Shown: positions 53,969 through 63,204 of the stretch, piece after piece
Position numbering within the stretch: position 1 is the stretch's first letter
Layout of the letters: the number at the start of each line of letters is the position of its first letter
Assembly (NCBI GenBank): GCA_949825045.1
Contig: OX463824.1
Location: 25,218,501-25,282,500, forward strand
Source: Argyresthia goedartella
Taxonomy: Eukaryota > Arthropoda > Insecta > Lepidoptera > Argyresthiidae
DNA: 64,000 bases
Reading direction: 5' to 3'
Program-made: the position numbers and the translations under genes
The notes under the pieces: generated by a model
Told to the model about the DNA's origin: nothing
Database searches by the model: none
Seen by the model: only the letters and a program-made list of their open reading frames with translations

Positions 53969-55760
53969 TTAGATATTTTTAGCAGTAAGTTAAGAAAACT
54001 CAAAAAACTAACCATTACTTAGGAATCAATTTAGGCTGTGTCATATATATATGCTTTATTTTTGTTTTTCATTTGTGTTCATGGGCGTACATACACATAT
54101 TTACATCTAGACATACATGTACGTATGTTAGTTGTATGTAGCATTTTAATTTTGTATCCCCTTATTTTAGATTTTAAACATCAAAAATAAAATTAATATA
54201 AAAAATCGCCTTTAAGTACCTTTTAAGTTGTCATGCACAAAAGCAATTCTTTCATATATATTTTAGATAGATATATATATATTTTTTAAATGTTTTGGTT
54301 TGTAATATTATTGTTAGGAAACTGTAAGTCTACTAATTATAAGAATTTGTATGTATTACTTAAAACTATGTGAGACTGTTTGTTTCTTTAATATAAATAA
54401 AAAATAAATAAAAAACATCTACAGTCCCACCTCGAGGCTTACCGCGCTTGGGCATAGACTGTATTTAGTTGGGGATTTAATTATTTTGCTACGTTTGGTG
54501 AAAGAAGTCTGAAAGTTTGAAGTAAATCTATGAGAGTCCAAAGCTACACAAGTTGTTACGAGCAGGTGTGCAAACGCAGTGTGTTTATTTGCTCGTAAAT
54601 CAGTTTCACCGTTCTTCTTTCCTAATTACCTGCGTAGGGCTAAGTGTCCTCAATAAGGGATGAGTAGTTGAGGGTCGTAGGTCGCCCGCAGGCAGGCACT
54701 GTGCCATCAATCCCTGCCTACCTTTACCGTAGGGGCTGCCGCAAACAAGCATTAGTAACTTGTCTGTTGTTTTTTGCGAAAGCTACTGGAGTTACTTTGT
54801 GCAGTACTGAACGCGACAGAACTAATGAACTAAACAGATCTAGGTCGAGGCGAATCTCACCCAATCTCACACGGGGAGTGGGGGGTCTCGGCAAATATCA
54901 CGTAATTTTCCTCCTTAAAAATAGTGTAAGATTGCAAGAAAGGTTGGTTAATTTAAATAAAACATGCTTCTTGACTAAAATATGGCAAAAAAACTAGACT
55001 TACTATTTACACTAATAATACAAATTTTGCAAAATATCACATGAATTTTGAGAGGAGGGAGCCAAATCTCACGACATCTCACCTGGGGGGGGAGGGGTCA
55101 GAAAATTGTCAAAAATGCCTCACATAATTACTGGACGCCCCCTAAGGGCATGAAGATGCCTGACGGGACGCCTCGAGTGATGGAAGGAGCCCTTCATCAA
55201 TCTTGTCAAAGATTCTTCAGTAGAACATCGCTCTTTTTGCGTCGATTGGGGTTCCTATTGCATATTTTCTTGCTTCGTAACAATACGTATAGACGGAAAT
55301 AGAAGGGCTGGCCTATACACTAAAGTACACACAATTTGTTGCTACAAGTGTAGGCTACAGGATTATAGCACTTTAATCCTGTAACCTACATACACTTGTT
55401 TGCTGCCGGGCCAGCTAACTTCCTTTGCACTAAACTAAACCACCAGAAGTTAGCAACAATTTGTAGTCGTACTGTAATCAGATCTCAGTCTTGACGGGTC
55501 GACGGGAAATCGTAAACGAGTTTTAAGGTAGAGTGAGATGAGAGCGAGCGACAAATTACCGCCTATATATCACATTTTCAGCGAAACCCGAGCTTTTGAG
55601 AAAGTAATTTATATCCCACCAAAAACATTCTGTAAAAAACTAGCCAAGTCTCGATGGAGCTGCTTGTTTATCTCTAAAAGGTAATGAATTCTAGACAAAG
55701 TCGTGCCAAGTCTAAAGTTCCTTACTGCGATTTCTTTATTATTATAGTTAATGTTGTGTG
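53969..55760. other. Unassigned DNA between RTE fragment and copia
   Basis: No supported gene. A pair of related blocks, CGAATCTCACCCAATCTCACACGGGGAGTGGGG (about 54852) and CCAAATCTCACGACATCTCACCTGGGGGG (about 55060), suggests a diverged direct repeat of about 200 bp. About 55343-55400 holds an imperfect hairpin (CAAGTGTAGGCTACAGGATT / AATCCTGTAACCTACATACACTTG). Confidence 0.45.
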
Positions 55761-56117
55761 ACTTGGCCGTTGAACATTCTTTATACGTTAGTGGGTACAA
55801 GTCAATTTTGTTAGCACGTAATGTTATATCTGTTGTAACTACCTATGTTATATCTGTTACTCTCAATGTCAATAAAAAATAAGTCATGGCAAAGTTATTT
55901 TTATTTTACATACTATTTTGCTTAAAATAGAATTCCTTTGTATACCCTTAACGAGCAGCATAAAACGATCACGGAAGGCGCCTGCAGTCTTTTTCGAATA
56001 TTTCATAACGTTTTCCTATCAGGAAACTTGCAGCTTGTAATTTATGGTAATTAAATACGACGCAGTTCAAAATTGACGTGTACCCACTAACGTATAAAGA
56101 ATGTTCAACGGCCAAGT
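55761..56117. repeat. Element with perfect 38-bp inverted ends, next to copia
   Basis: 55761-55798 (ACTTGGCCGTTGAACATTCT...) is the exact reverse complement of 56080-56117. The 281 bp between have no coding capacity. The right arm ends at the first base of the copia LTR, so either copia inserted at or next to a MITE end or the arms result from a local inversion. Confidence 0.75.
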
Positions 56118-56262
56118 GTTGGACATTAAGAACGCAACCTTCTTGTTAGGCTTATTGTCTTAGCAACCATATGTGACATGTTTGTTGACTTCAATACAAA
56201 GAATACGTTTGTGCTTTACGTTCACGTTTTATTTCAACTCTTATTATCTTCCAAATATATCA
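56117..56262 (+). mobile_element. Copia 5' LTR (146 bp)
   Basis: It starts TGTTGGACATTAAG and ends AAATATATCA, immediately followed by the primer site at 56263. The right limit is secure from the primer site. The left limit is inferred from the TG; the 3' LTR is outside the window. Confidence 0.65.
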
Positions 56263-56274
56263 TGGTAGCAGAGC
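56263..56274 (+). promoter_or_regulatory. Copia primer-binding site, initiator tRNA-Met type
   Basis: TGGTAGCAGAGC is complementary to the 3' end of insect initiator tRNA-Met including CCA, as known for Copia-type elements, and abuts the CA of the LTR. Confidence 0.75.
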
Positions 56275-56448
56275 GTGGTTGATAACGGATAGAGTCCGGA
56301 AATATAAACGCAGTGAGAACAAGAAAATTTGGCCAGCGTAAATTTTGTGTTCGGTTATAAATACGATTTGAACTTGACGTATAAATTTTCTGGAACGGCA
56401 GTGGTATATTCTGTCATATGTTTATCGAAATATTTTTTCCACGCAAAA

Positions 56449-59382
56449 ATGTCTTCAAGCCACAACAGTTTTCATATTGATCGCCTTGTCGGAAGAGAAA
56501 ACTACGCGAGTTGGAAATTTGCCATGCAAGCATTTTTTGAGCTTGAAGAATTGTGGGATTGCGTCATTGGTAAAAATACAGACACCAAGAAGGAAACAAA
56601 AGCTAAGTCAAAGCTCATATTACTATTAGACCCGATCAACTATGTACACGTGCAGAGCGCAACTACATGCAAGGAAGTCTGGGATAATTTGGAGCAGGCA
56701 TTTGATGACAGCGGATTATACAGAAGAGTTGCTTTATTGAGAGACCTCATAACAACTACTTTGGATTCCTCTAAATGTGTAGATGACTATGTAAATAAAA
56801 TAATGTCCACCGCTCACAAACTCCGGAATATTAAGTTCAATATCGACGATGAATGGCTTGGAACGCTGATGTTGGCTGGCTTACCTGAAGCGTATAAGCC
56901 AATGATTATGGGATTAGAGAGTTCAGGCATAAAAATCAGCGCAGATTCCATCAAAACAAAACTCCTGCAGGAAGTTCAATGCTCAGAAAGCACCGCGTTC
57001 TTCGCGAGAAATAAGGCCACTCATGGAAGTCATAACACCACAAAGGTCAATAAAGGACCCCGATGTTTCAAATGTAACAAGCACGGACATTTTGCGAAGA
57101 ATTGCCGTGCTCCGATTAAGAAGAACTCTGAAAAAGTTGAAGATAGTAAAGGTTTTATTGCAGCATTTTCAGCTTCTTCACAGACCATGCAACCCGATCT
57201 TTGGTATGTGGACTCAGGTGCATCAATGAGCATGACCAACCAACGTGATTGGATGTATGACGTCACAAGTTCACCGATACCAACCATTACTGTCGCCAGT
57301 AAGTCACCGCTACCAGTCGAAAGTATGGGAAAGGTAAATTTAATATTGAATGGCAATGAAGACAGCAAAATCCAGGTAAGACAAGTTCTGTATGTACCTA
57401 AACTTGCCGCCAATCTCTTATCTGTCAGTGCTATGGTGAAAAATGGCTGTGAAGTAAATTTCAGGGACAAAGGCTGTGATATCTATAACAGAGATGGGAA
57501 ACTCTTGTGTTCAGCCACATTATTAAACAACTTGTATCTGTTGAACACTCACCGAGAAGTTTTTTCAAACCTGACTTATTCAGCTAACTTAAATGATGCT
57601 GTCCTATGGCACCGACGCATGGGACACCTGAATTTTACAGATGTTAGCAAGCTGCTGGAGTGTGCGGAAGGAGTAGATCCATTTCCTGAGAAAAGTAAGA
57701 GTCCTATCACATGTACTACCTGTCTCACGGGGAAACAGATCAGACTACCCTTTAATAATACAGGCAAGAGAGCAACGCAACCCTTGCAGCTGATCCACAG
57801 CGACTTATGTGGACCGATGGAACAAGAATCTCAGGGAGGTATGAAATATTTTATTACCTTTGTAGATGACTATACAAGAAAAGTTCATGTTTATTTTTTG
57901 AAAAACAAATTGAATGTGCTTGATGTTTTCAAAGATTACAAAAGTAGAGTTGAGAATGAACTCGAAGGCAAATTAAAAGCGATTCGCACAGACAATGGAA
58001 CTGAGTACTGTAACCAAGGCTTTGAGAGTTTCTTGCGTGGACATGGTATTGAACATCAGACGAGCACTCCGTACTCTCCCCAGATGAAGGGTCTTGCAGA
58101 GCGCATGAACAGGACCCTGGTGGAAAGAGCTAGGTGTATGTTGTATGATGCTGATTTGTCAAAACAGTTCTGGGCTGAAGCGCTGGCAACAGCTGCTTAT
58201 GTTGTTAACAGGTCCCCCACGAAATCGATTGACGGTAGAACTCCCATGGAAATGTGGTCCGGCAAGAAATCTAATTTGTCAAATCTTAGGATTTTTGGCT
58301 CCGAGGTGATGGTACAGCTACCAAAAGAAAAACGCCAAAAATGGGATTCAAAGTCCAGAAAGCTGATATTTGTCGGATACTGTGAATCTACTAAAGGCTA
58401 TCGATCACTTGATCGTAAAACGAATAAAATAATTAAGAGTAGAGATGTGGTATTTTTAGAAAATGTTCAGAAATGTGACAATAACATTTATATACCGTGT
58501 GCATCCGACAGCAGTACGACAACAGTACAGCATTCTGAAGAACCCTACAAGAAAGAAGTAGAGACAGAGAGCAACGTCGAACAATCCTCAGGCGATGACT
58601 ACTTTTCTGGTGACAATGATGACCCTTCCTACATACCAGACGAACCGATCGAGCTTGAAATACCAGCGTGTAGTATAAACTTACGTCCGCGTAAAGCTGC
58701 TCAGTATGAAGAGAAGGATGAACATAATTTAAGTTATTTTTGTCCGATACTTGATTTAAACGATCCTCAGACTGTGGATGAAGCCCTCTCATCTACTCAG
58801 GCAGACCAGTGGAAGAAAGCCATGCAGGAAGAATACGAGTCTCTAATTAAAAATGAAACATGGTCACTGGTGGATTTGCCTGCGGGTAAAAAGGTTTTGC
58901 CATGCAAGTGGGTGTTTAAAACCAAAAAAAATGAGAAGGGAGAAGTCGTTCGTTTTAAGGCAAGATTAGTCATTAAAGGATATGCACAGAAAAAGGGTAC
59001 AGATTATGATGAGGTATACGCTCCTGTGGTACGACTTACGTCAGTCCGGTACTTGATTGCTCTAGCTGCTAAATATGATTTAGAAATATCCCAGATGGAT
59101 GCTATAAGTGCATTTCTTCAAGGTGATATTGGCACTGAGATATATATGTCACAACCCGATCACTACAAAGAAAATGCTCAAGTGTGTCACTTGCATAAAT
59201 CAATCTATGGGCTCAAGCAGGCTAGCCGGCAATGGAACCTGAAATTGAATGATACTTTACTTAAAATTGGACTGGCAAGATCAAAGATTGATCCATGTGT
59301 TTATTATTTAGTAAATGATTCAATAATATTTATTGCAGTGTGGGTGGATGATTTCTTAATATTCACTAATATGAATGAATGA
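56449..59382 (+). CDS. Copia polyprotein (gag, protease, integrase, RT), cut in RT
   Basis: Uninterrupted 977-codon frame from MSSSHNSFHI; an upstream in-frame Met at 56329 precedes the start expected for copia gag. Order: gag with YASWKFAMQAFFE; CCHC knuckle CFKCNKHGHFAKNC (about 57064-57105); protease WYVDSGASMSM; integrase zinc region (LWHRRMGHLNF, CTTCLTGKQ); core with HSDLCGP, RTDNGTEYC and GLAERMNRTL (D, D, E); RT with WVFKTKKNEKGEVVRFKARL, QMDAISAFLQG, YGLKQASRQW and the active site AVWVDDFLIF. The frame ends a few residues later in (ATGA)n repeats, where a minus-strand LINE begins. The rest of RT and RNase H are missing from the window. No internal stop up to the break suggests a fairly recent copy. 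Confidence 0.92.
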   Translation: MSSSHNSFHIDRLVGRENYASWKFAMQAFFELEELWDCVIGKNTDTKKETKAKSKLILLLDPINYVHVQSATTCKEVWDNLEQAFDDSGLYRRVALLRDLITTTLDSSKCVDDYVNKIMSTAHKLRNIKFNIDDEWLGTLMLAGLPEAYKPMIMGLESSGIKISADSIKTKLLQEVQCSESTAFFARNKATHGSHNTTKVNKGPRCFKCNKHGHFAKNCRAPIKKNSEKVEDSKGFIAAFSASSQTMQPDLWYVDSGASMSMTNQRDWMYDVTSSPIPTITVASKSPLPVESMGKVNLILNGNEDSKIQVRQVLYVPKLAANLLSVSAMVKNGCEVNFRDKGCDIYNRDGKLLCSATLLNNLYLLNTHREVFSNLTYSANLNDAVLWHRRMGHLNFTDVSKLLECAEGVDPFPEKSKSPITCTTCLTGKQIRLPFNNTGKRATQPLQLIHSDLCGPMEQESQGGMKYFITFVDDYTRKVHVYFLKNKLNVLDVFKDYKSRVENELEGKLKAIRTDNGTEYCNQGFESFLRGHGIEHQTSTPYSPQMKGLAERMNRTLVERARCMLYDADLSKQFWAEALATAAYVVNRSPTKSIDGRTPMEMWSGKKSNLSNLRIFGSEVMVQLPKEKRQKWDSKSRKLIFVGYCESTKGYRSLDRKTNKIIKSRDVVFLENVQKCDNNIYIPCASDSSTTTVQHSEEPYKKEVETESNVEQSSGDDYFSGDNDDPSYIPDEPIELEIPACSINLRPRKAAQYEEKDEHNLSYFCPILDLNDPQTVDEALSSTQADQWKKAMQEEYESLIKNETWSLVDLPAGKKVLPCKWVFKTKKNEKGEVVRFKARLVIKGYAQKKGTDYDEVYAPVVRLTSVRYLIALAAKYDLEISQMDAISAFLQGDIGTEIYMSQPDHYKENAQVCHLHKSIYGLKQASRQWNLKLNDTLLKIGLARSKIDPCVYYLVNDSIIFIAVWVDDFLIFTNMNE

Positions 59383-59622
59383 ATGAATGAATGGTGCTTC
59401 TCCAGCCAGGGTTCTAAACCTGTTCCGGTCTTTCGGCCGGCATACCAGAGAGCACGAGTTTTGAGGGGGGGCGGAATGACCTGCTCGATAGGAGAGGAAG
59501 GAGCGTGAATTCAATCGACCGACTCTTCAGCCTGAAGCCAATATAGGATATGTGGAATGGGGAGGATATAGGATTTGGAGAGCAGCTGTTGTTTTCTTCA
59601 ACTTCATGTTTTACTTCTATTT

Positions 59623-60975
59623 TCAGGTATTGTTATAGGTTGAGTTTCCTGTCCTGTCGTGTTCGTTTGGGTTATCCGGTAAGGTCTCCGTTTCGCTTTC
59701 GCTGTCTGTTTCTGGAATATGGTATATTTGGCTCGATGCCTTTCTGACTTCGTCCCTGTTGTGTGCTGATTCTGTCCAGTAACTGTGTTCTTTACCGTAG
59801 TATTTGATGTCATGCTTAAGGGAATCTTTCCAGGTGTAAATGGGTCGGCCAACTTTCTTCTTCTTTGCTTCGTATTTCAATGCAGCGTGGAGTAGGTGTT
59901 TTTGTGGGCGTCGTAGAATATGTGTATAGTAACACATCCGATGGTTTTTTATTTGTTTGGTTATTGTTTTGCCCTGTAGTAAGTCATGAATTTTGTGGTG
60001 TCTTGGATAGCTTCTGGCGTTCTCGAACATGTCTCTGAGGATCAGGCGTTCATATTTTCTTAGTCTAGAACGGTTTGCTTTGGTGAGGGCTGCCGCTTTA
60101 AGTCCGTATGTTATACACGGTGCTATAACCATTTTGTAAATCAGGCGTACTATTTTCCAGTCCATGTTGGATTTCTTTATAAAATGCATTAGGGCCTTGG
60201 AATTGCCTATGGCTTGCCGGCATCTCTTCTTTATTGTGTCTCTCCTACTATGTCCTGCCGTTATATATGTGCCGAGATATTTTATTTCGTCTACGGGTCG
60301 TATTGGAACTCCGTCCAATACGATCACTTGTGGGCGCTGGGTGTTTATGGGGTCTCTTATAAGAATTTTCGTCTTTGTTTCGTTAGTATCGAGCCCTACT
60401 GTTTTTAATAGTGCTTTCAAGTGCGTGACGATTTGGTCAGGGTGTTGTAAATCTTGACAAACGATGATGAGGTCATCCGCGAAGGAGAGAATAAGTGGTA
60501 AGACTATTTCTTCATCTTGGTCCAGTTTTATGTTGGGAATTTCTTCTTCCAGTGTTTTGAGGACATCATCCATTAATATTGTAAATAGTCTTGGTGACAG
60601 TGGACAGCCTTGTTTTACTCCTTTTCCTTTGTTGATCAAGTTACTTTGCTGTCCGAACCATTTGATGCAGGTCCGTTCATACATGCAGGCTTTTATTATC
60701 CTATTGGTTAAAATCTTATTGGTCCTTGAAAGGAGAATATCCTTGAGCACGTTTAGGTCTATAGTATCAAATGCTTTGGCGATATCTAGCGCCAGTACAT
60801 ATGTTCTGTTACCCGCGCGCCATTCTTCGTCTAATACTCTGCGTAGTGTGAAGATGTGGTCATCGGTGGATCTATTGCGGAGAAATGCTGCTTGGTAGTT
60901 CCCGAGTTCTTTTGTTATCTCGTCTAGTTTGATGAGCAGGTATGTCGCGTATATGCGATATCCTGTATTACACAT
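59623..60975 (-). CDS. LINE reverse transcriptase, C-terminal part of the ORF
   Basis: A 450-residue frame that continues the frame at 61048-63204 in phase after a TGA (61048-61050). Motifs: YQAAFLRNRSTDDHIF, ALDIAKAFDTID (first catalytic Asp), GVKQGCPLSPRLF, LSFADDLIIV (catalytic FADD), IKYLGTYITAG. The C-terminal region has APCITYGLKAAAL, RLRKYERLILRDMF, and VGRPIYTWKDSLKHDI, a pattern shared with RTE-like LINEs. The first Met of this segment is not the true start; the RT begins upstream of the TGA at ADIKTIISRMRNGTAPGTDQ. The final 25 residues are Ser/Thr/Glu-rich. Confidence 0.9.
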   Translation of the reverse strand: MCNTGYRIYATYLLIKLDEITKELGNYQAAFLRNRSTDDHIFTLRRVLDEEWRAGNRTYVLALDIAKAFDTIDLNVLKDILLSRTNKILTNRIIKACMYERTCIKWFGQQSNLINKGKGVKQGCPLSPRLFTILMDDVLKTLEEEIPNIKLDQDEEIVLPLILSFADDLIIVCQDLQHPDQIVTHLKALLKTVGLDTNETKTKILIRDPINTQRPQVIVLDGVPIRPVDEIKYLGTYITAGHSRRDTIKKRCRQAIGNSKALMHFIKKSNMDWKIVRLIYKMVIAPCITYGLKAAALTKANRSRLRKYERLILRDMFENARSYPRHHKIHDLLQGKTITKQIKNHRMCYYTHILRRPQKHLLHAALKYEAKKKKVGRPIYTWKDSLKHDIKYYGKEHSYWTESAHNRDEVRKASSQIYHIPETDSESETETLPDNPNEHDRTGNSTYNNT

Positions 60976-61047
60976 TGTTATACGGCGATAGTCATTGGTG
61001 TCTTGCGGGTTTCTGATTTTGGGGATAGGTACTTGGACCGTTTCATT

Positions 61048-63204
61048 TCAAGACTCCGGTATTATATTTTCTGTCCATGCTCTGTGCATTGTTTCGGTAA
61101 TAACCTTTAACAGTTGTGGCGGTATTCCTTTGTACAGTTCCGGGACTACCTGATCTGTACCCGGCGCTGTTCCGTTACGCATGCGGCTGATTATCGTTTT
61201 TATGTCGGCTATTGTTGGACCATTTTCTAGATAGTCAGGGTTTAATGAAGTTTCGTTAGCGATAATCATAATTTTAGGGCCTTCTGATTTCCTTAATTCC
61301 TGTTCCCAGCGTGACATTGGGATAAATCGTTGTTTTTTCCACCGTCTCGATTGAAGCTGGTGTCGTCTGTAATAGTGGTACACGATTTGCATGCGTTTGC
61401 TTGGGTGTTTTTTTCCTAGGCCTTCAAAAAATGCTCTGCATTCTCGTTTTTCTTCATTATCAATGATTTCCTCAAGACGTCGTCGGCATTCTTTGAGTTG
61501 TTTATTGATTGTTTGGTCGGTTGGTCGACGTCTTTTAAGGAATTTGGCCTTTTGTAAATTTGCCAGAGCAATTCGGTGTTCCCGCGATCTAGCGGGTTTT
61601 ACGGAAAGTGTTTTTTGGGCTACTGACTTCATAACCCCTGTAATAGATTCCCACGGAATGTCGGGCGTATATTCGTCGTCATTTTCTTTAAATTTGTAGT
61701 TGTTCGCCGTAAGTTCTTCCATAATCCCGTTATGGTATTTTACTTTTGTGTCATTCATTTCATCTCGTGCTAGGGCGGTGTACGAACACTGTTTATAGTT
61801 GAACTTTAAAGCTGTTATCGCTTTGTACTTAGTTTGGGTTGTACTCTTTGTTGATTCCATTTGCGTGTCGCCAGTTCTTGGAAGCAGGTTTAGTGGGTCT
61901 ATTTCACCCCAGATTATCTTGTGGTCGGAAATATGCAGGTAGCTCCATTGTCCTCTGATGGAGTTAAATGTGTGTGGCGCATTATTCGAGATAATTATAT
62001 GGTCTAGTTGTGATTTTGTTTTCCCGTTAGACCATGTGGCCCGACATGACTTGCGAGCCCAGGTGGTTTCTATTTTTAAGTTTTCGCGGGAACAGATATC
62101 CATTAGCATTTCTCCGATGATATTTGATGATTTGTGTAGGAGATTTGTTCCTATAATTCCCTTTTTCCTGTATTCCTTTGTATCGCCTAGTCCGATATGC
62201 GCGTTAAAGTCACCTAGCATTAATATTTTGGCTTTGTTTGGTTTCTTTTGAATAATCTTTATAAGTTGCGAAAACGCTGCGGTTGCTCTCGTGGAAGAGC
62301 TGGGGATATGTGCGTTTATTACATATAGTGTATTAGTGGCCGATGTTATTGTTGCTGCCATGGTTTCCAGGTCGCGATTTATATTGTGGACCGTTATGTT
62401 CAGGTCCTTTCTAATTAGTATAGCTAAGCCACAGTGTGCGATGCTGGTTGTGCCTGATAGATACCAGAGATAGTGTTTTGACACGTATGTCCCCGATGTC
62501 ATGTTTGTTTCCTGTATACAGGCTATATGTATGTTTCTGTTTGTCAATTCAGCATCAATGTTGAGTCTCTTAGGTATTTCGGCGCATCCTCTAACGTTCC
62601 AAGTAGCAATGCGCATACGCTCGCATGTGACTTTTGGTTTATATATGGGGCTGTGTCGTGTCATCGTATATCCGGTGTTGTCAGGGATGTCATCTATTGA
62701 TGTTGTGGTTGACCCTGAGGAGGTCATGGGTGTTGCCTTAAGTATTGGGGAAGGTATGTTGTTATCAGTTTGGCTGTCGGTTGCTAGATTCGTGGGTAAA
62801 TTTTGTGATTCAAGCAAGTATACGCTGTCGTAGTGGTTTCCTGTGAAGTTGAGGTTGATAGATCCCACTGCATCCGCGGGATTCTTGGGCCTGTATGTGA
62901 GCGATGGTGTATTTTGCTGCTGGATTGTTACGTTAATTAGAAAGTATTCGGCGGCTGCTATTACAATCTCCTCTCCAGCCCAAGTGCCGTAATTGCGCAG
63001 ATTTTTAATGTAGTCATTGAGGGTTTCTTCAGGCTCGGCGATTGCAAACTTTATGTTCTGTTCATCGCAGTTTTCTTCTACATATTTAACTAGGTCCTTA
63101 CGAATGTGGGTGTGGTCGAGTGTTAATTGATATAGGTGATTAATTTGGTCAGCAATTGCGTGGAATAGGCAGTTACCATCTCTCGGCATTGATAAGGCTT
63201 TCAT
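61048..63204 (-). CDS. LINE ORF N-terminal part: OTU protease, AP endonuclease, start of RT
   Basis: 718 residues. An OTU cysteine-protease domain covers about 1-135: PRDGNCLFHAIADQ (catalytic Cys12), WAGEEIVIAAAEYF, and GNHYDSVYLL (catalytic His124). An AP-type endonuclease covers about 195-440: MRIATWNVRG, IACIQETNM (catalytic Glu), LMLGDFNAHIG, and ISDHKIIWGEI (Asp/His). A Lys/Arg-rich linker follows, then the first RT block. It ends at TGA right after ENIIPES, where related LINEs typically have Trp before NET; the frame is otherwise intact. Many LINEs have only endonuclease and RT; an OTU fusion is uncommon. The OTU could cleave ubiquitin, an inference from motifs only. Confidence 0.88.
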   Translation of the reverse strand: MKALSMPRDGNCLFHAIADQINHLYQLTLDHTHIRKDLVKYVEENCDEQNIKFAIAEPEETLNDYIKNLRNYGTWAGEEIVIAAAEYFLINVTIQQQNTPSLTYRPKNPADAVGSINLNFTGNHYDSVYLLESQNLPTNLATDSQTDNNIPSPILKATPMTSSGSTTTSIDDIPDNTGYTMTRHSPIYKPKVTCERMRIATWNVRGCAEIPKRLNIDAELTNRNIHIACIQETNMTSGTYVSKHYLWYLSGTTSIAHCGLAILIRKDLNITVHNINRDLETMAATITSATNTLYVINAHIPSSSTRATAAFSQLIKIIQKKPNKAKILMLGDFNAHIGLGDTKEYRKKGIIGTNLLHKSSNIIGEMLMDICSRENLKIETTWARKSCRATWSNGKTKSQLDHIIISNNAPHTFNSIRGQWSYLHISDHKIIWGEIDPLNLLPRTGDTQMESTKSTTQTKYKAITALKFNYKQCSYTALARDEMNDTKVKYHNGIMEELTANNYKFKENDDEYTPDIPWESITGVMKSVAQKTLSVKPARSREHRIALANLQKAKFLKRRRPTDQTINKQLKECRRRLEEIIDNEEKRECRAFFEGLGKKHPSKRMQIVYHYYRRHQLQSRRWKKQRFIPMSRWEQELRKSEGPKIMIIANETSLNPDYLENGPTIADIKTIISRMRNGTAPGTDQVVPELYKGIPPQLLKVITETMHRAWTENIIPES

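Noticed and set aside
61391..62833. Several plus-strand frames of 60-110 residues
   Set aside because: They are antisense shadows of the OTU-endonuclease LINE ORF.
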